A stretch of DNA of 8,302 bases, taken from an uncultured Clostridia bacterium (GTDB lineage: Bacteria; Bacillota; Clostridia; Christensenellales; Aristaeellaceae). The position numbers and the translations under genes are program-made. This document shows positions 6,130-8,302 of the stretch, one piece after another. The notes beneath the pieces were generated by a model, which saw only the letters and a list, made by a program, of their open reading frames with translations, was not told where the DNA came from and ran no database searches. Every line of letters starts with the position of its first letter. Position 1 is the first letter of the stretch. Location of the stretch: assembly GCA_937874275.1 (NCBI GenBank), contig CALNAU010000024.1, positions 1-8,302 on the forward strand, given 5' to 3'.

Positions 6130-7020
6130 GTGTTTAGAAATATGAAGGACCTGGTGCACCAGGCGCAGGAGCAGGGCTTATCCCTGGCCGGCATGATGAT
6201 GGCCCAGGAGCTGGAAACCCCGGGGCAGGATAAGGACGCCATCTTTGCCCGCATGGCGGTGCAGTACCAGGTGATGAAGCAATCCGCCCGCCGGGGGCTG
6301 GAAGGGCTGCGCTCGCGCTCGGGCATGACGGGCGGCGACGCCAAGCTGTTGGAGGAGTATATTCAACATGGCCCCGTGCTGGGCGACGGCCTGGGGCTGC
6401 GGGCCACACGCTACGCCATATCGGTCAACGAGGTAAACGCCGCCATGGGCGTGGTGTGCGCCTCGCCCACGGCGGGCAGCTGCGGCGTGCTGCCGGGCGT
6501 GCTGCTGGCCGCCCAGGAGCACCTGGACAAAACGGATGAGGAGATGACCTGGGCGCTGTTCACCGCGGGCGCTGTGGGCTATGTGATTGCCAACAACGCC
6601 TTCGTATCCGGTGCGCAGGGCGGCTGTCAGGCCGAAATCGGCTCGGCGGCGGCCATGGCCGCCGCGGCGCTGGTGGAGCTGGCCGGGGGCAGCCCGGAGC
6701 AGGCCGCCCACGCCGCCGCCATGGCGCTGAAGAATTTGCTGGGCTTGGTGTGCGACCCGCTGGCCGGCCTGGTGGAGGTGCCCTGTGTCAAGCGCAACGC
6801 GGGCGGCGCCGCCATCGCCGTGACCGCCGCCCACATGGCGCTGGCCGGCATCAAGAGCCATGTGCCGCCCGACGAGGTGATTGAGGCCATGTACCAGATT
6901 GGCCTCAGCCTATCGCCCACCCTGCGCGAAACCGCCCAGGGCGGCCTGGCCGCCACCGAAACCGGCAACGCCTGGAAACAGCAGCTGTGGAACCCCGTGC
7001 CCGGCCAGGAAGACGCATAA
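6130..7020 (+). CDS. sdaAA: L-serine dehydratase, iron-sulfur-dependent, alpha subunit
   Basis: Catalytic subunit carrying the oxygen-sensitive [4Fe-4S] cluster that activates L-serine for dehydration. It has 296 residues, the usual length. The N-terminus (M)FRNMKDL resembles the Bacillus alpha subunit. Motifs: VCASPTAGSCGVLPGVLLA (109-127), SGAQGGCQAEIGSAAAMAAA (160-179), NLLGLVCDPLAGLVEVPCVKRN (202-223) and the ETGNAWKQQ tail (277-285). Cys166, Cys208 and Cys219 are the likely cluster ligands by position, with Cys118 also conserved. The start is the GTG at 6130: AGGAG (6118-6122), overlapping the sdaAB stop, is 7 nt upstream, whereas the in-frame ATG at 6142 would be 19 nt away and would lose the conserved FRN. 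Co-transcribed with sdaAB. Activity should be anaerobic or microaerobic, consistent with a clostridial host. Confidence 0.96.
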   Translation: MFRNMKDLVHQAQEQGLSLAGMMMAQELETPGQDKDAIFARMAVQYQVMKQSARRGLEGLRSRSGMTGGDAKLLEEYIQHGPVLGDGLGLRATRYAISVNEVNAAMGVVCASPTAGSCGVLPGVLLAAQEHLDKTDEEMTWALFTAGAVGYVIANNAFVSGAQGGCQAEIGSAAAMAAAALVELAGGSPEQAAHAAAMALKNLLGLVCDPLAGLVEVPCVKRNAGGAAIAVTAAHMALAGIKSHVPPDEVIEAMYQIGLSLSPTLRETAQGGLAATETGNAWKQQLWNPVPGQEDA

Positions 7021-7045
7021 GACAGACAGAGAGGAACAATTCGCC

Positions 7046-7903
7046 ATGCAATACCCCGAAATCATCAGCATCCCCAACAACCCGGCGCTACGCGGCCAGG
7101 CCGGCGTGGTACCGGACGTGGTGTATTCCACCGCCACCGGGCAGGATTTGACGCTCACGCTGCTGATGCCCTGGGCCGTGGAAGGCGCGCCGCTGCCCCG
7201 CCGCCCGCTGATTGTGTTTGTGCAGGGCAGCGGGTGGACATCGCCCGACATCCAGTACCAGCTGCCCCAGCTGGCGCGCTACGCGCAGTTTGGCCACATC
7301 GTGGCCACCGTCACCCACCGCGACAGCACGCAGGGCCACGCCTTCCCCGCCTACTTGCAGGATGTGAAGACGGCCATCCGCTTTTTGCGGCACAACGCCG
7401 ATACCTGGGGCATCGACCCGGAGCGCATCTGCCTGTTCGGCACCAGCTCGGGCGGCAACACAGCGCTGCTGGCCGGGCTGACCGCGGACGACCCCCGCTA
7501 CAAAACCGACGAATACGCCGACCAGTCGGACGGCGTGCGCTGCGTCATCAGCTGCTTTGGCCCGGCCAACCTGAACACCCTCATCGCCGGCCACGAGCAG
7601 GAGTTCAGCCAGAACCCGGTATACACCGGCCTGCTGGGCGGCTGGCAGCTGGACGATGTGCTGCGCGGCATGAGCCCGCAGCTGGAAATCGTGCCCGGCA
7701 AGGCCTGCCCGCCCATTCTGCTGGCCCATGGCGACCGGGATGAGCTGGTGCCCTTCGCGCAGAGCGAGGCGATGTACCACGCGCTGCTGGACGCGGGCTG
7801 CCGGGCGCAGCTCATCCGCGTCATCGGCGCGGGCCACGAGGGCAGCTTCTGGAGCAACCGCCTGCACGGCCTGTTCGCGGACTTTATGCGCGAGCACCTG
7901 TAA
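7046..7903 (+). CDS. Alpha/beta hydrolase, esterase/lipase-like, substrate unknown
   Basis: A 285-residue alpha/beta hydrolase resembling the BD-FAE/acetyl-esterase group (COG0657-like). The nucleophile elbow is CLFGTSSGGNTALL (129-142, GxSxG with Ser134). The acid is probably Asp232 in LAHGDRDELVPF (226-237) and the base His264 in GAGHEGSFW (261-269), in canonical order. The strand-3 oxyanion region reads VFVQGSGW (57-64), where many relatives have HGGG or HGGxW. WGIDPERI (121-128) just before the nucleophile strand is typical of the group. No signal peptide or membrane segment is seen, so it should be cytoplasmic. The gene starts 25 nt after sdaAA with AGAGAGGAA upstream, so it is probably the last gene of the ogt-sda operon. 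Substrate cannot be named; an acetyl- or feruloyl-type ester or a small-molecule ester is possible. The 6-copy CAAG repeat begins 7 nt after its stop. Confidence 0.88.
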   Translation: MQYPEIISIPNNPALRGQAGVVPDVVYSTATGQDLTLTLLMPWAVEGAPLPRRPLIVFVQGSGWTSPDIQYQLPQLARYAQFGHIVATVTHRDSTQGHAFPAYLQDVKTAIRFLRHNADTWGIDPERICLFGTSSGGNTALLAGLTADDPRYKTDEYADQSDGVRCVISCFGPANLNTLIAGHEQEFSQNPVYTGLLGGWQLDDVLRGMSPQLEIVPGKACPPILLAHGDRDELVPFAQSEAMYHALLDAGCRAQLIRVIGAGHEGSFWSNRLHGLFADFMREHL

Positions 7904-7910
7904 TACATCA

Positions 7911-7934
7911 CAAGCAAGCAAGCAAGCAAGCAAG
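7911..7934. repeat. Tetranucleotide tandem repeat (CAAG)x6
   Basis: Six uninterrupted CAAG units (24 nt), running directly into the first hairpin of the structured region. It lies outside any reading frame, 7 nt after the hydrolase stop, so copy-number change would not alter a protein. On the minus strand it reads as repeated TTGC directly after a hairpin, so it could serve as a weak U-containing terminator tail. Confidence 0.9.
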
Positions 7935-7951
7935 CAGCCCCGTCAATGACG
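7932..7951. repeat. 20-nt direct repeat, copy 1
   Basis: AAGCAGCCCCGTCAATGACG, identical to 8162-8181, 230 nt away. In this copy it forms the left two-thirds of a perfect inverted repeat (7934-7958). The two copies mark the ends of the multi-hairpin stretch. Confidence 0.9.
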
Positions 7952-7958
7952 GGGCTGC
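7934..7958. terminator. Perfect 12-bp inverted repeat, possible bidirectional terminator
   Basis: GCAGCCCCGTCA and TGACGGGGCTGC flank a single central base; in RNA a 9-10 bp stem with a small loop is realistic. It lies 31 nt after the hydrolase stop. On the plus strand no U-tract follows, so termination of the ogt-sda operon here would be weak; on the minus strand it is followed by repeated UUGC. Confidence 0.5.
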
Positions 7959-7964
7959 GCCATG

Positions 7965-7993
7965 CCGTCAAGAAACCTCTGGTTTCCTGACGG
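7965..7993 (-). repeat. 13-bp hairpin with a minus-strand wobble
   Basis: CCGTCAAGAAACC (7965-7977), loop TCT, then GGTTTCCTGACGG (7981-7993). The only imperfect pair is A7971 with C7987, a mismatch in plus-strand RNA but G-U in minus-strand RNA. Its CCGTCA/TGACGG base resembles the core of the flanking 20-nt repeat. Confidence 0.7.
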
Positions 7994-8159
7994 GAAGGAA
8001 CGATGGGCCATCCGCCTCTCACTTTGTTCCCGGGCGGCGGATGGCAGGGTAACCCTGGCTTCGCCAGGCCTTCCGCCCCACCGCGCATGTCGCTGGGGCG
8101 GATTTCCATCAGAGGGCTCCGCCCTCCGATACCTCCCTGAAGGTACTCCTTTGACAGCC

Positions 8160-8188
8160 AAAAGCAGCCCCGTCAATGACGAGGCCGC
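8160..8188 (-). terminator. Terminator of the SGNH hydrolase gene
   Basis: On the minus strand a 12-bp hairpin (8188-8164) with two G-U pairs is followed by TTTT (8163-8160). It starts 17 nt after the stop codon at 8206, the expected place for an intrinsic terminator. It includes copy 2 of the 20-nt repeat. The U-run is short, so efficiency is uncertain. Confidence 0.65.
8162..8181. repeat. 20-nt direct repeat, copy 2
   Basis: Exact copy of 7932-7951. Here the matching right arm of the hairpin differs at two bases from copy 1 (8182 and 8186), both changes keeping minus-strand pairing as G-U. Confidence 0.9.
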
Positions 8189-8205
8189 TTCAGCTCATCA
8201 TGCTA

Positions 8206-8302
8206 TCAGTCTTCTGTCAGGAAGGGCAGCCTCTGCTCCACCGCCCCGGCCAGGTAGGCATGGCCCTGTTCGTTGAGGTGCATGCCGTCCACGCCCACCA
8301 GC
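8206..8302 (-). CDS. SGNH/GDSL-type esterase or lipase, C-terminal 31 residues (cut by window edge)
   Basis: The minus-strand frame open to the window edge and ending with TGA at 8206 encodes 31 residues, including VGVDGMHLNEQGHAYLAGAV. The D-G-M-H-L-N-E-x-G-H pattern is block V of SGNH hydrolases, supplying the catalytic Asp and His of the triad, followed by the usual amphipathic C-terminal helix. The nucleophile Ser block and the oxyanion residues lie beyond the window. Members act on acyl esters, acetylated sugars or lysophospholipids; the fragment cannot tell which. It converges on the alpha/beta hydrolase gene. Confidence 0.75.
   Translation of the reverse strand, partial: LVGVDGMHLNEQGHAYLAGAVEQRLPFLTED

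Larger units (their letters stand above)
7932..8188 (-). repeat. Multi-hairpin intergenic element (candidate dispersed repeat or structured RNA)
   Basis: Between convergent genes lies a 257-nt chain of hairpins with almost no unpaired sequence. Stems are: 7934-7958 (12 bp); 7965-7993 (13 bp, one imperfect pair); 8007-8016 with 8036-8045 (10 bp); 8054-8059 with 8063-8068 (6 bp, loop TTC); 8073-8080 with 8094-8101 (8 bp); 8112-8117 with 8121-8126 (6 bp, loop TCC); 8130-8134 with 8141-8145 (5 bp); and 8164-8188 (12 bp). The first and last hairpins share a 20-nt repeat. Every imperfect pair is C-A on the plus strand and G-U on the minus strand, favouring a minus-strand RNA. No promoter is evident inside. 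It could be a miniature or REP-like dispersed element, a structured 3' region, or a non-coding RNA; copies elsewhere in the genome would decide. Confidence 0.55.

Noticed and set aside
6881..7045. N-terminal extension of the hydrolase from 6881
   Set aside because: Overlaps the conserved C-terminus of sdaAA and translates to unstructured Pro/Arg-rich sequence; the ATG at 7046 has a ribosome binding site and starts the fold.
7088..7933. 281-codon minus-strand frame opposite the alpha/beta hydrolase
   Set aside because: The plus strand carries an intact catalytic triad and ribosome binding site; the minus frame has no recognisable features.
7943..8176. 77-codon minus-strand frame within the multi-hairpin region
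   Set aside because: It translates hairpin arms and the repeat; composition (Arg, Pro, Gly, Ser) reflects palindromic DNA. Frames like this are often annotated as hypothetical proteins, but nothing supports it here.
7932..8188. CRISPR array
   Set aside because: Only two copies of a repeat, 230 nt apart, with palindromes rather than unique spacers between them.
7904..8205. Insertion sequence or transposase remnant
   Set aside because: No transposase coding remnant and no clear terminal inverted repeats with target-site duplication; only a repeat-like, hairpin-rich element can be supported.

Overview
The window looks like chromosomal DNA of a G+C-rich member of the Clostridia (Bacillota), perhaps an Oscillospiraceae-like gut bacterium. 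The pointers are a two-subunit iron-sulfur L-serine dehydratase (sdaAB/sdaAA), a type I-beta DAHP synthase with an N-terminal regulatory domain, a chorismate synthase with the QSHA/GGGHFSGR variant signatures, tightly overlapping genes and A+G-rich ribosome binding sites. The taxonomic placement is an inference from gene types and base composition.

Left half, minus strand (1-4912): an aromatic amino acid operon transcribed right to left, aroF (DAHP synthase), tyrA (prephenate dehydrogenase), aroB (3-dehydroquinate synthase), aroA (EPSP synthase) and aroC (chorismate synthase, cut by the left edge). The first three junctions are 4-nt ATGA overlaps and the aroA/aroC gap is 1 nt, so translation is probably coupled throughout. 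Upstream of aroF lie a near-consensus promoter, a 30-codon leader peptide with a Tyr-Tyr-Phe-Tyr-Phe run, a hairpin that includes those codons, and a 9-bp terminator-like hairpin just before the aroF ribosome binding site. Together these read as a ribosome-mediated attenuator sensing Tyr/Phe. The ferredoxin-like N-domain of AroF would add feedback control at the protein level.

Centre (4685-4995): a 311-nt divergent control region. The aroF-side promoter and a plus-strand promoter for ogt stand back to back with their -35 boxes 21 bp apart, and a 7-bp inverted repeat brackets the ogt promoter.

Right half, plus strand (4996-7903): ogt (O6-alkylguanine-DNA alkyltransferase), sdaAB and sdaAA (beta and alpha chains of L-serine dehydratase) and a cytoplasmic alpha/beta hydrolase of unknown substrate, closely spaced and probably one operon.

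Right edge (7904-8302): a 302-nt non-coding stretch between convergent genes. It holds six CAAG tandem repeats and a chain of at least eight hairpins bounded by two copies of a 20-nt repeat. The asymmetries in the imperfect hairpins pair as G-U only on the minus strand, so the structured RNA, if made, is probably the minus-strand one. The last 97 bases are the C-terminal end of a minus-strand SGNH/GDSL hydrolase that runs out of the window; its terminator is the outer copy of the repeat hairpin.
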